NCBI GenBank assembly: GCA_025362495.1
Contig: JANYGI010000151.1
Location: 93,585 to 157,584, forward strand
Source: Byssovorax sp.
GTDB taxonomy: Bacteria; Myxococcota_A; Polyangia; Polyangiales; Polyangiaceae
Direction: 5' to 3'
Length of the DNA: 64,000 bases
Shown here: positions 1-7,945 of the stretch, piece after piece
Layout of the letters: the number at the start of each line of letters is the position of its first letter
Numbering within the stretch: position 1 is the stretch's first letter
The notes under the pieces: generated by a model
What the model was told of the DNA's origin: nothing
Databases searched by the model: none
The model's input: the letters and a program-made list of their open reading frames with translations, nothing else
Translations under genes and position numbers: made by a program

Positions 1-2
1 AT

Positions 3-1565
3 CAGCAGGTGTTCGAGGCGCTGTTCACCTCGTACAAGGGCTCGCTCGCCGAGGTGCTGCGCCACGTGCAGGTCGAGCGCTGGTTCGTCTCGCGGCGTTA
101 CCGCACCGGCGCCGTCACGCTCGGGCCGGCGCTCTCGGTCGACGCGGGCGAGCGGCAAATCACGGCTGATCGATCGCTCTCGGCGCTGCCGACGTCGCTC
201 CAGGCCACCACGCTGTTCGAGGCCCACGGGGAGCTGATCGAAGCGGCCGGGGGCGTGCTGGAGTTCAGCGATCTGCTCAAGCGCCCGCTCGATGCGTTCC
301 GTTATTTGCAGCTCACGCTGGAGACGGGCGAGGTCGCGCTCCAGCAGCAGACCGTGCAGACCAACGTGGTGATGATCGGCAGCGCCAACGAGATCCACCT
401 CAACGCCTTCCGCGAGCACCCCGAGTTCCCGAGCTTCCGCGGCCGGTTCGAGCTGCTCCGCGCGCCCTACCTGCGCAGCGTCGTCGACGAGCAAGCCATC
501 TACGACGCGCAGATCACGCCGCACGTTCGCCGTCACGTCGCGCCGCACGCCACGCGCGTCGCGGCGCAGTTCGCGGTGCTCACGCGCATGAAGCAGCCCG
601 AGGCCAAGCGCTACTCGGACGCGCTCGCGCCCATCGTCTCGGCGCTCACGGCGGCCGAGAAGATGGACCTCTTCGCGACGGGCGCCGCGCCGGAGCGCCT
701 CGAGCCCGACGCGCAGAAGGTGCTGCGCGCCGGCATCGCGTCGATTTACCAGGAGACCCAGTCGTCCGTGGACTTCGAGGGTCGCCTCGGCGTCTCGCCG
801 CGCGAGGTGCGGACGCTGCTGCTCGACGCCGCGCAGAGCACCGACTACGCGTGCCTGTCGCCGTTCGCCGTGCTGTCCGAGCTCGATGAGCTGTGCAAGC
901 GCGCGTCCGAGTACGACTGGCTGCGCGAGAAGGCGCTGGCCGGCGGCTACCACGATCATCGCCTCTTCCGCGACGTGGCGCGCGCCCGGCTCCTCGACAC
1001 GCTCGAAGAAGAGATGCGCACCGCGAGCGGCCTCGTGGACGAGACGCGCTACGGCGAGCTCTTCGATCGGTACATCACCCACGTGGGCTACTGGGTGAAG
1101 GGCGAGAAGCTCCGCAACCCGCGCACGGGCGAGGCCGAGAACGCCGACGAGCGGATGATGCGCGAGGTCGAGGCCCTGCTCGCGATCCGCGCCAAGGTGG
1201 AGGATCATCGCCGCGGGTTGATCTCGTCGATCGCGGCGTGGGCCATCGATCACCCGGGGCAGAAGATCGTCAACTCGGTCGTGTTCCCGCAGCAGATGAA
1301 GCGCCTGCGCGAGACGGTGTTCACCGAGCGTCGCAAGGGCGTGGCGCTCCTCGTGCGCGATCTGGTGAGCATCCTGCGCGAGCGGGCGCAGCGCGCGCCC
1401 GGCGGCTCGGCGCCCCCCGGCGGCTGGGCCGAGCTCCACGAAGAGCAGCGCAAGAACGCGCTCGTCGCCCTGTCGCGCCTCGAAGCGATGGGCTACTGCG
1501 AGCGGTGCGCCCTCGACGCCGGGAGCGCGCTGCTCCGCGCCCGCTACGCCGAGCTGGTGACGTGA
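3..1565 (+). CDS. prkA: PrkA-family serine protein kinase, 5'-truncated by the window edge
   Basis: This is the C-terminal part (about 520 residues) of a PrkA/YeaG-type kinase: an AAA-like module followed by a PrkA C-terminal domain. The frame is open to the window edge (two codons before the first GTG at 9), so the gene starts outside; full-length relatives have roughly 640-690 residues, so the Walker A part is missing here. Visible family features are the GGVLEFSDLLKRP segment near residue 85, the SANEIHLNAF sensor-like segment near residue 125, then the helical PrkA domain containing YITHVGYWVKGEKLRNPRTG. In other bacteria these cytoplasmic kinases act in stress and stationary-phase responses. 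It ends 12 nt before the TatD gene. The family call is secure; the substrate is unknown. Confidence 0.9.
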   Translation, partial: QQVFEALFTSYKGSLAEVLRHVQVERWFVSRRYRTGAVTLGPALSVDAGERQITADRSLSALPTSLQATTLFEAHGELIEAAGGVLEFSDLLKRPLDAFRYLQLTLETGEVALQQQTVQTNVVMIGSANEIHLNAFREHPEFPSFRGRFELLRAPYLRSVVDEQAIYDAQITPHVRRHVAPHATRVAAQFAVLTRMKQPEAKRYSDALAPIVSALTAAEKMDLFATGAAPERLEPDAQKVLRAGIASIYQETQSSVDFEGRLGVSPREVRTLLLDAAQSTDYACLSPFAVLSELDELCKRASEYDWLREKALAGGYHDHRLFRDVARARLLDTLEEEMRTASGLVDETRYGELFDRYITHVGYWVKGEKLRNPRTGEAENADERMMREVEALLAIRAKVEDHRRGLISSIAAWAIDHPGQKIVNSVVFPQQMKRLRETVFTERRKGVALLVRDLVSILRERAQRAPGGSAPPGGWAELHEEQRKNALVALSRLEAMGYCERCALDAGSALLRARYAELVT

Positions 1566-1577
1566 AGGCTTGTTTTC

Positions 1578-2348
1578 GTGCTGATTGACACGCACTGTCA
1601 CCTCGACGCGACGTACTTTCCCGAGGGCCCCGACGCCGCGATCGAGCGCGCCAGGGCACAGGGCGTGGACGCGTTCGTCGTGGTCGGCGTCGGCGCGACG
1701 CTCGAGCAGTCACGCCAGGCCGTGGCGCTCGCGGCGCGACGATCGGACTGCCACGCGGTGACCGGCGTTCATCCGCACGACGCGGCCTCCGTCGACGCGG
1801 CGATGATCGCCGAACTCGAGCAGCTCGCCGCGTCGCCGCACGTCGTCGCCGTGGGGGAGATCGGGCTCGATTACCACTACGAGCGCTCGCCGCGCGAGGC
1901 GCAGCAGGCGGTGTTTCGCCGGCTGATCGGCCTCGCGCGCGCGGCGAAGAAGCCGATCGTGATCCACACGCGCGAGGCCGCCGCCGACACCATCGCCATC
2001 CTCACGGAGGAGGGCGCGGCGGACGTGGGCGGCATCATCCACTGCTTCTCGGAGGACCGCGCCTTCGCGCAGAAGGCCCTGGATCTCGGCTTCGATCTCT
2101 CGTTCTCGGGGATCGTCACCTTCAAGACGGCGCGCGCCATCCAGGACGTCGCGGGGTGGGCGCCCATCGATCGCATCCTCGTCGAGACCGACAGCCCGTA
2201 CCTCGCGCCGGTGCCATTTCGCGGCAAGCCGTGCGAGCCGGCGCACGTGCTCCACACGGCGCGCCGCGTCGCCGAGCTGCGAGGGATCTCGCTCGAAGAG
2301 GTCGCGGCGCGCACCTCGGAGAACGCGCGGCGCCGGCTCCGCTTCTAG
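1578..2348 (+). CDS. tatD: TatD family metal-dependent DNase/hydrolase
   Basis: A 256-residue TIM-barrel hydrolase of the usual TatD length. The metal ligands are all present: DTHCHLD at the N-terminus, GEIGLDYHYE near residue 95, IHTRE near 133, IIHCFS near 153 and VETDSPYLAP near 207. TatD enzymes are cytoplasmic 3'-5' exonucleases or deoxyribonucleases with roles in DNA repair and RNA quality control. I chose the GTG at 1578 because the conserved LIDTHCH begins immediately after it. It lies 12 nt behind the PrkA-like gene in the same direction, so the two may be cotranscribed. Confidence 0.93.
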   Translation: MLIDTHCHLDATYFPEGPDAAIERARAQGVDAFVVVGVGATLEQSRQAVALAARRSDCHAVTGVHPHDAASVDAAMIAELEQLAASPHVVAVGEIGLDYHYERSPREAQQAVFRRLIGLARAAKKPIVIHTREAAADTIAILTEEGAADVGGIIHCFSEDRAFAQKALDLGFDLSFSGIVTFKTARAIQDVAGWAPIDRILVETDSPYLAPVPFRGKPCEPAHVLHTARRVAELRGISLEEVAARTSENARRRLRF

Positions 2349-2420
2349 CCGCGTCCTCCTCGCGGCGACGCGCCGAAGATCCCTTTTCATGGGGCGATTT
2401 TCGCGCATACTGAGCGCACG

Positions 2421-3773
2421 ATGCCGAGACCGCTACGCGACGAGGGGCGGGTCGCCTCGGCCTGGCTGCTGTCGATCGTCGGTCACCTCGTGGCGTTCGG
2501 CCTGACGGGGCTCGCGCTCGCCGGCTCGCTGGGGAAGCCGCCCGCGCCGGCGCTCACGCCGCCGACGCCGCCGCACCGCGACGACGACACGGTCGAGATC
2601 GATCTCCCGCGCGTGGTCGACGGCAGCCTGCTCGCGGCGACGACGCCGGCGAACGCGCTGCCCGCGCTCCCGCTCGCGCGCGGCGGCGGCGAGGGTCAGC
2701 CGCGCCCCGACATGGATCAGCGCGGCCGCGGCGGCACCGACACGGCCGACGCCCCCGCCCTCAACCTCGCCGATCGCGACGAGGATCTCGTGCTCTCTCC
2801 CGAGCTGCGATCGCGCTTCGATCGCAGCCAGATCCAGCGCATCCGCAGCGCGCGCCACCGCGCCTCGCTCGAGGACTGGCGGGCCAGCCGCGAGCCGATG
2901 GAGCTCACCTTCATCGCCAGCGGCCACAGCGTGACGGATCGGCCCGAGCGTCGAGCGCCCTCGGATCGCGATCCCTCGGCGGGCGCGCGCGACTCCGGCG
3001 CGCCTCGCGTTCACGGCGGCGTGCTCGGCGCCGGCGAGCTCCCCGCGGGCGTCGGCGAAGCGCGACGCGAGCCCGGCGGCCCCGTCGAGGGCGCCGATCG
3101 CGCGTCCCCGGGCGTCGGCGTGCGCGACGGCGCCACGGGCGACGATCACCGCGCCAGCGCCAAGCTGGCCTTCGCGCGCCCCGACGTGCAGGAGGGCACG
3201 CCGTCGATCCCCGCAGCCGTGCAAGGTCGCGCGAGCGACACGGTCGACGCCGAGCAAGAGGTCGCGCTGGCGCTGCAGTCCATCGTCCACGCGAGCAACG
3301 CCGGCGGCGCCGTCGGCGCGGGCCGTGGCGGGCAAGACGGCGCGGGCCCCAGCGGCTCGGGCGGCGTGGCCGGCCAGGGCTCGACCTCGCGCGCGCTCGG
3401 CAATGGCTCTGGCGCGGGCTTCGACAGCAACGCCAAGGATCGCCGCCGCACCGACTACATCCGCCGCGTCACGAGCAAGCTCTTCGCGGCGACGGCGCAC
3501 GCGTTCCCTCGCTGGGCGGCTGCCGAGGGGCTCCAGGGGATCTCGATCGTCACGTTCACGATCCTCGCGAACGGCAGCGTCGCGAGCGTCTCGGTGACGC
3601 GCCCGAGCGGCATCCCCGAGCTCGACGAGAACTGTCGCCAGGCCGTGCTCCGCATCGCGCCGCTCGATCCGCTCCCGCCCGAGATGGGCCAGAGCTACCG
3701 GTGGGCCTTCCCCTTCGACTTCCGGAACCCCGCGGTGCTCCCGAAGAGCGCCAAGGCCCACACCGAGGAATGA
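2421..3773 (+). CDS. TonB-family energy transducer-like protein with long low-complexity linker
   Basis: A 450-residue protein with one N-terminal membrane anchor (about residues 13-36, VGHLVAFGLTGLALAG), a long Pro/Ala/Gly/Asp-rich linker, and a C-terminal TonB_C-like domain (about 350-435) containing GISIVTFTILANGSVASV and VTRPSGIPELDENCRQAV. TonB proteins carry energy from the inner membrane to outer-membrane transporters; the family is large in myxobacteria and some members serve other envelope functions. No exbB/exbD or receptor gene is adjacent. The start has no clear ribosome-binding site, but a CATACT -10-like box lies at 2406-2411, 9 nt before the ATG. The receptor it serves cannot be inferred. 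Confidence 0.82.
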   Translation: MPRPLRDEGRVASAWLLSIVGHLVAFGLTGLALAGSLGKPPAPALTPPTPPHRDDDTVEIDLPRVVDGSLLAATTPANALPALPLARGGGEGQPRPDMDQRGRGGTDTADAPALNLADRDEDLVLSPELRSRFDRSQIQRIRSARHRASLEDWRASREPMELTFIASGHSVTDRPERRAPSDRDPSAGARDSGAPRVHGGVLGAGELPAGVGEARREPGGPVEGADRASPGVGVRDGATGDDHRASAKLAFARPDVQEGTPSIPAAVQGRASDTVDAEQEVALALQSIVHASNAGGAVGAGRGGQDGAGPSGSGGVAGQGSTSRALGNGSGAGFDSNAKDRRRTDYIRRVTSKLFAATAHAFPRWAAAEGLQGISIVTFTILANGSVASVSVTRPSGIPELDENCRQAVLRIAPLDPLPPEMGQSYRWAFPFDFRNPAVLPKSAKAHTEE

Positions 3774-3822
3774 AGGCGTTTCCCCGGAGAACGCGACGCC
3801 TACGATTTACTGCTCGTGCCGG

Positions 3823-3852
3823 TTGACAGATCGCTCCAGGATCGAACATATT
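3823..3852 (+). promoter_or_regulatory. sigma70-type promoter for the tRNA gene
   Basis: A perfect -35 box TTGACA (3823-3828), an 18-nt spacer and a -10 CATATT (3847-3852) lie just upstream of the tRNA. The predicted start, about 7 nt after the -10, falls about 10 nt before the mature tRNA 5' end. This is among the best housekeeping-type promoter matches in the window. Confidence 0.75.
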
Positions 3853-3869
3853 CCGCCGCGTTTTCAGCC

Positions 3870-3943
3870 GCCGAAGTAGCTCAGCCGGCTAGAGCAGGCG
3901 TTTCATACGCGCCGGGTCGGGGGTTCGAGTCCCTCCTTCGGCA
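3870..3943 (+). tRNA. tRNA-Met (CAT anticodon), elongator type
   Basis: The 74-nt sequence folds as a complete cloverleaf: 7-bp acceptor GCCGAAG/CTTCGGC, D stem GCTC/GAGC, anticodon stem GGCGT/GCGCC with loop TTCATAC (anticodon CAT), 5-nt variable loop, T stem GGGGG/CCCTC with loop TTCGAGT, and discriminator A. CCA is not encoded. G1-C72 is paired, so it is not the initiator tRNA. A CAT anticodon could also be the lysidine-modified tRNA-Ile2, but elongator Met is more likely. A run of eight T follows directly. Confidence 0.93.
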
Positions 3944-3955
3944 TTTTTTTTCGAT

Positions 3956-3999
3956 GGGGCCGCTTGCGGCCCCATACCCCGGGGCGCCTCTGGCGCCCC
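3956..3999 (+). terminator. two tandem hairpins downstream of tRNA-Met
   Basis: After the T run at 3944-3951 there are two back-to-back perfect stems: GGGGCCGC-TT-GCGGCCCC (3956-3973) and GGGGCGCC-TCT-GGCGCCCC (3981-3999). They could end transcription from the tRNA or from the opposite strand. Because the T run comes before rather than after the stems, canonical rho-independent function on the plus strand is uncertain. Confidence 0.45.
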
Positions 4000-4016
4000 A
4001 CGCGCTTTCCGCGGTT

Positions 4017-4126
4017 GTGTGGTGCGAGGGTCGCGTTGCGCGGGGACTGGCCCCGCGAGCGAGCCTCGCAGGTGTGGTGCGACGCTGCCGTTGCGCGGGG
4101 ACTCGTCCGCGGCGCGACAGTCTCGC
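4017..4126. repeat. two imperfect 55-bp tandem repeats in the tRNA/histone-like spacer
   Basis: The segment starting at 4017 and the one starting at 4072 share GTGTGGTGCGA, the block GTTGCGCGGGGACT and a degenerate CTCGC end, giving a tandem period of 55 bp. The rest of the 416-bp spacer 3944-4359 holds only the two hairpins and GC-rich sequence with no convincing gene. Long open frames here are due to base composition. Confidence 0.5.
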
Positions 4127-4359
4127 GTGGGTCGCGACGCGCGTTGGGCTGGCCTCGATCCACGGGCGTCGAGACGGCTCGCGGGCGGTCTTGCAACAGC
4201 GTTGCAGGTGCACACGAGTTGCAACGGCGGCGATCGGTGGGCGCGGGCCGGCGGCGAGGTCGCGAGAGGGCGCTCCCCTGCGTGGGTCGCGGGCGTCGGT
4301 GGGCCGACGGAGCGCGCAGGGGGCGTGGCTATCGCTGCGCGCCGGTCGGGCGCGTCGGG

Positions 4360-4836
4360 TCACGAAGCGCGTTGCGCCGCCGGCTTGCGCGCCGAAGCGG
4401 TGCGCTTCGTCCCGGTGCGCTTGGTCGCGGTCGCGCGCTTCCTGGCGGCGGCTCGCGGGCGCTTGGTCGCGGTCGCGCGCTTCCTGGCGGCGGCGCGCGG
4501 GCGCTTGGGCGCGGTGGCGCGCTTCGTCGCCGTCGCGCGCTTCGTCGCCGGGCGCGCGGTGGCGCGACCTTGCTTCGTCGCCTCGTCCTTCGAGAGCGCG
4601 GACTTCGCCGCGGGGGTGCGGCGCGCGGCGGCCTTTCGCTTCGCGGCCGGGCGGCCTCGCGTCGCCTTCGCTTCGCCCTCCGTCGCCGTCTTCCCGGCGG
4701 TCGCGGCGGTCTTGCGAGCCGTCGTCCGACCGCGGGTCTCCGTGGCTTCGGACGGGGTGCGCGCCCCGCGCTTGGCCGGCGCTTTCGAGGTGGTCTTCTT
4801 CGCGCCGCCGGTGCGGGCCGTGCTCTTGGACATCAT
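4360..4836 (-). CDS. histone H1-like Lys/Arg/Ala-rich DNA-binding protein
   Basis: A 158-residue protein made almost only of Lys, Arg, Ala, Thr and Pro, with many KR, KRA and AAARK segments, like bacterial histone-H1 analogues (Hc1/Hc2, AlgP-type tails) that bind and compact DNA without sequence specificity. The C-terminal half contains two nearly identical 14-residue units reading PRAAARKRATATKR, with a diverged third. I chose the tandem ATG at 4836/4833 because GGGAGA lies about 8 nt upstream; longer frames would add sequence that does not fit. There is no globular domain. Expression may be growth-phase controlled by analogy, but nothing here shows it. Confidence 0.72.
   Translation of the reverse strand: MMSKSTARTGGAKKTTSKAPAKRGARTPSEATETRGRTTARKTAATAGKTATEGEAKATRGRPAAKRKAAARRTPAAKSALSKDEATKQGRATARPATKRATATKRATAPKRPRAAARKRATATKRPRAAARKRATATKRTGTKRTASARKPAAQRAS
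4417..4500 (-). repeat. 42-bp tandem duplication inside the histone-like gene
   Basis: Positions 4417-4458 and 4459-4500 are identical at 41 of 42 bases and keep the reading frame (14 codons each). A diverged third copy starts at 4501. This is the DNA basis of the repeated basic tail and a possible slippage site for length variation between strains. Confidence 0.85.
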
Positions 4837-5125
4837 GACGTGGTCTCCCGTTATCGCTGCCACTCGGCCGCGATGCGGACCACGCTCGGCAATCCGTGTG
4901 CCGCCGCGCCTCGGGGCCGGCGCCGGCGCGGACCACGTCGCGCAGCACGACGCGCGATCACCCGGCAAATGAAGCGTCATCGCCGCAGCGCGCGCGCGCC
5001 GACGCCGGAGCGCGGGCGCGCCGCGTGTCACGCCAGCGCGCGCCTCGACGGACCTGCCGGCGCGCGACGGGCAGTTCGCGCACAGCCCGCGCGGCCTCGC
5101 GACGGCGAAAGCGCGCGCGCCGCGC

Positions 5126-6694
5126 TCAGGGGCGCACGTTGACGAAGGTGCCTTCGCTGCCGGCGCCGTCGTGGACCGCGCTCCACCCCTCGGGCAGCGG
5201 CGGATCGGACCACGCCCAGATCCGGTGCGCGTCGATCGGCGTCATCGCCACGTCGTGGAAGGTCGAGGCCTCGCCGACCCCGTCGCCCCAGTACATGCCG
5301 TGGAGCGCGTAGCCCGGCTCGAACTCCATCACCCACGGCGCGTCGGCCACGTCGAAGCCGTTCTGCACTTCGCGAGGATCGAGCGTCCGGGTGATGTATT
5401 TGCTCTTCACCTTGAAGATGCCGCGGGCCGTCGCGGCGCTCGTCGCCGGGTCCTTCATTTGATCGCGTCCCGACGAGATCAGCGTCGCGTACACGGCCTT
5501 CGAGCCTTCGTAGGCCGTGAGCGTCTGGTTGGCGATGCTCACGTCGAGCCACTTCTGCGTGCCCTTGGCGAAATCGGGAAGCTTGTGGCGCTTCACGATC
5601 ACCACGAGATCCTGGGCGCGGAGCCAGTCGCCGTCGCGGGACTCTTCGTATCTCACGCCTTCCACGGTGCGAAACTTCCCCGTGAGCGGCACCGCCGCGC
5701 GTCGCTCGAGCTCGTCCTCGTGCTTGATCGCTTTGCCGCGCGCGAGCGAATATCCATGCACGCCGAGCTTGTGAATGAACGCTATCGGCAGGCCGAGCTT
5801 CTCCAGATCGAGCCCGTGCCAGGCGGATCCCAGCGCCGGCTTGAGGCGATCGGTGGGCACCACGCGCCCGTCGGCCGTCACGGCGAAGCGGCGCTTTTCT
5901 CCGCTCGCGCCTCCGTCAGCGAGGAAGCTCCCCGCGAACGCGACGCCGCTGCCCTTGCGGAGCGCGCCGGATTTGACCTCGCCCGCGGCCTCGGGCGCGC
6001 GCGCCTGGCTGGAGAAATCGAAGAACGAGCTGCTCGTGCGCCGGCCCTCGACGATCCCCTCCCCGCCCGCGAGCAGCACCGGCGGCCCCGTCGGCACGAA
6101 GCGATCGTCGAGCGGGACGTCGTTGGGACCGGTGCCAAGAGGATCCTGATCCGGGCCTTTTCGCAGCACTTTTGCCAGATCCGGCTCGGCCGCGAGCTGC
6201 TCGGCCGCGCTCGGGGTCCGCGCGTAGACGGGCACGTTCTCGCTGCGCGCGCGCGCGTAGTGGTACGGGAGCGCCTTGCTCAGATCCGGCGCGGCGGGCT
6301 GACCGTGCACCTTCGTCACGTCGATCACCGCGCCGCCGCCCGCGCAGATGAACCCGCGCGGACGCACCGCGTACCAGCCGCCGTCGCAGCCCGACGTCGA
6401 CACCGGCTCCTTCGATCGCGCGACGGACGAGCCCGCGCCCAGCTCGCCGACGGGCTTCGCGCTCTCGCTCGGTCGGTCCACGATCGGCGTTCCGGCCTTC
6501 ATCGCCCAGATTTTCGGACCATCCGCGGGCGGCACCGGCACGTTGGCGAAGGCGTCGTCGGCCGGCTCCGCGTGGGCCAGCGGGCTCGCGCCGTCCTTCG
6601 ATTTGCAGCCCGTTCCGGCGATCAAGAGGCCGCCGAGGAGCGCGGCCCCACGACCGAGGAGAGAGCGCAAGAAGGCACGCGTCCGGGGGTTCAT
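5126..6694 (-). CDS. L,D-transpeptidase (YkuD)-like lipoprotein lacking the catalytic cysteine
   Basis: A 522-residue predicted lipoprotein: N-terminal Arg-rich region, hydrophobic stretch and lipobox LIAGTGC, then an SH3-like region (about residues 60-120) and a C-terminal YkuD-like domain. YkuD enzymes carry HG followed by S-H-G-C-x-N. Here the aligned segment reads YALHGMYWGDG and then STFHDVAMTPIDAHRIW, so the expected HGCVN has become FHDVA and the nucleophilic Cys is Asp. The flanking TPxDAxxxW motif is conserved, which supports the alignment. Family members make 3-3 peptidoglycan cross-links or attach proteins to peptidoglycan; this one is probably inactive or binding-only. The start could instead be the ATG at 6706. 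Confidence 0.78.
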   Translation of the reverse strand: MNPRTRAFLRSLLGRGAALLGGLLIAGTGCKSKDGASPLAHAEPADDAFANVPVPPADGPKIWAMKAGTPIVDRPSESAKPVGELGAGSSVARSKEPVSTSGCDGGWYAVRPRGFICAGGGAVIDVTKVHGQPAAPDLSKALPYHYARARSENVPVYARTPSAAEQLAAEPDLAKVLRKGPDQDPLGTGPNDVPLDDRFVPTGPPVLLAGGEGIVEGRRTSSSFFDFSSQARAPEAAGEVKSGALRKGSGVAFAGSFLADGGASGEKRRFAVTADGRVVPTDRLKPALGSAWHGLDLEKLGLPIAFIHKLGVHGYSLARGKAIKHEDELERRAAVPLTGKFRTVEGVRYEESRDGDWLRAQDLVVIVKRHKLPDFAKGTQKWLDVSIANQTLTAYEGSKAVYATLISSGRDQMKDPATSAATARGIFKVKSKYITRTLDPREVQNGFDVADAPWVMEFEPGYALHGMYWGDGVGEASTFHDVAMTPIDAHRIWAWSDPPLPEGWSAVHDGAGSEGTFVNVRP

Positions 6695-6881
6695 GGCTCG
6701 ACGCATGCCCGAGTTCGCGCCGCCGGGCCAAATCTCCGGCGACGTGGATCGCCCGCTTCGTCGCCTTCGCCAGCCTCTTCGCGCGCCGCGGATCGTCCGC
6801 AGCGTTCTCGCTCCGCGGGCGGCGTCGTCGGCGCGCCGGACCTCCCTGGCGGTGCGTCGAGGATCGCTCCATGAGGCTTGC

Positions 6882-7439
6882 GTGATCACGACGCGTCGGC
6901 TCCCCGCGCCCTTGCTCGTCCCTTATCGCGCGGCGCTGTACCCGCTCCTCGCCGCGCGCCGCGTCGTCACCGCGCTGCGCCCCGGGCAGGCGTGGCGCAC
7001 GTGGATCACCGAGCGGCTGCTCCTCGGCGGCTTTCTCCTTCCAGGCGATGCGATCGAGCTCGCGCGCTGCGGCGTCACGGCCGTCGTCGACGTCTCGAGC
7101 GAGCTCTGGGCGCCGCGACGCGCGCTCCATGCAGCGAGCCTCGCCTACCACCGCGTCCCCTGCCGGGACCTCGGCGCGCCATCCCTCGACGACGCCGATC
7201 GCGGAGTCGGCTTCATCGCGGCGGCGATCCGGGCGGGCGGCCGGGTCCATGTTCACTGCGGCAGCGGCGTCGGCCGGAGCGTGATCGTCGCGCTCTGTTA
7301 TCTCGCCCTCCACGAAGGCCACGACGTCGACGCTGCGCTCGCCGACATCCGGCGCAAGCGCCCCTGCGTCGCGATCCGCAAAGGACAGCGTGCCTTCGTC
7401 GATCGCTACCTCGCGTGGCGCAACGGTCCCTCCTCCTGA
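6882..7439 (+). CDS. dual-specificity/tyrosine protein phosphatase family protein
   Basis: A 185-residue protein with the Cys-phosphatase signature HVHCGSGVGRS (C-x5-R) near residue 123 and an upstream general-acid candidate in PCRDLGAPSLDD near residue 92. The N-terminus has a hydrophobic stretch (LVPYRAALYPLLAARRVV) that may associate with membrane. The GTG start at 6882 is preferred because GAGG lies about 7 nt upstream; the frame is open further upstream but overlaps the divergent gene's promoter region. Such enzymes remove phosphate from Tyr or Ser/Thr, fitting a genome rich in eukaryotic-like kinases. It is divergent from the YkuD-like gene. Confidence 0.8.
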   Translation: MITTRRLPAPLLVPYRAALYPLLAARRVVTALRPGQAWRTWITERLLLGGFLLPGDAIELARCGVTAVVDVSSELWAPRRALHAASLAYHRVPCRDLGAPSLDDADRGVGFIAAAIRAGGRVHVHCGSGVGRSVIVALCYLALHEGHDVDAALADIRRKRPCVAIRKGQRAFVDRYLAWRNGPSS

Positions 7440-7493
7440 CTGAGCCTCGCGCGCTGGCCCGACGGAGGGCCGGATCGTGATACGCACGCCTGC

Positions 7494-7941
7494 GTGCGCA
7501 ACGAGCCTCCCTTCTCCTGTCCTCAGTGCGGCGACACGGGCATCGGCGGCGATCGCTGCCTCCGCTGCAAGATCGACATGCTCGATCGCGCCGGCCGCCC
7601 GGTGCTGGCGCCGTCGGCCGTGTTCCTGAGCCTCCCCACGTTCGACGGGTTCAGGCACCCCTGGGCGATGTGGGCGACGGGCGCCGTCTTCATGATCTGC
7701 CTCGTGAGCATCCCGCGCTTCGCCCGCGCTGGTCGACATGCCCTGGAACGAGCCTATCTCGATCGTCCTGAAAGACGGCGCCGAGGTCGAGATCTTCGGG
7801 GCCGCGGCGCGCAAACCCGTCTCGGCGTATCCCGATCTCGCGCAGTCGGGCGGCTACCGCGAGGCGCCCTCGATCCTGGTCTTCGACGGCTCCCCCGAGC
7901 AGCGCGTGCTCCTCATCGCCTCTCCCCGCAGCGGCGGTTGA
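7494..7941 (+). pseudogene. zinc-ribbon plus transmembrane protein, frameshifted
   Basis: The first part (7494 to about 7728) encodes a CPQCG...CLRC zinc-ribbon followed by a transmembrane segment HPWAMWATGAVFMICLVSIP. Codons there have strong GC3, but after about 7728 the same frame degenerates into Arg-rich shadow sequence. Clear coding sequence resumes in the +1 frame at about 7726-7738 (ALVDMPWNEPISIVLKDG) and runs to a stop at 7939-7941. The two halves join naturally as one roughly 149-residue protein, so one base is probably missing or added near 7722-7731. This could be a real pseudogene or a sequencing error. No function is recognised. Confidence 0.6.
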
Positions 7942-7945
7942 GCTA

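Noticed and set aside
3870..3943. Initiator tRNA-fMet
   Set aside because: The first acceptor pair G1-C72 is matched and the anticodon stem lacks the three G-C pairs of initiator tRNAs.
3881..4224. Minus-strand ORFs antisense to the tRNA encoding strings such as RRRDSNPRPGAYETPAL and EGGTRTPDPARMKRLL
   Set aside because: These are the well-known spurious peptides produced by translating the antisense strand of a tRNA gene; the tRNA is the real feature.
4417..4500. Tandem 42-bp repeat considered as a CRISPR or VNTR outside genes
   Set aside because: It is in-frame within the histone-like coding region, has no spacers and no cas genes are present.
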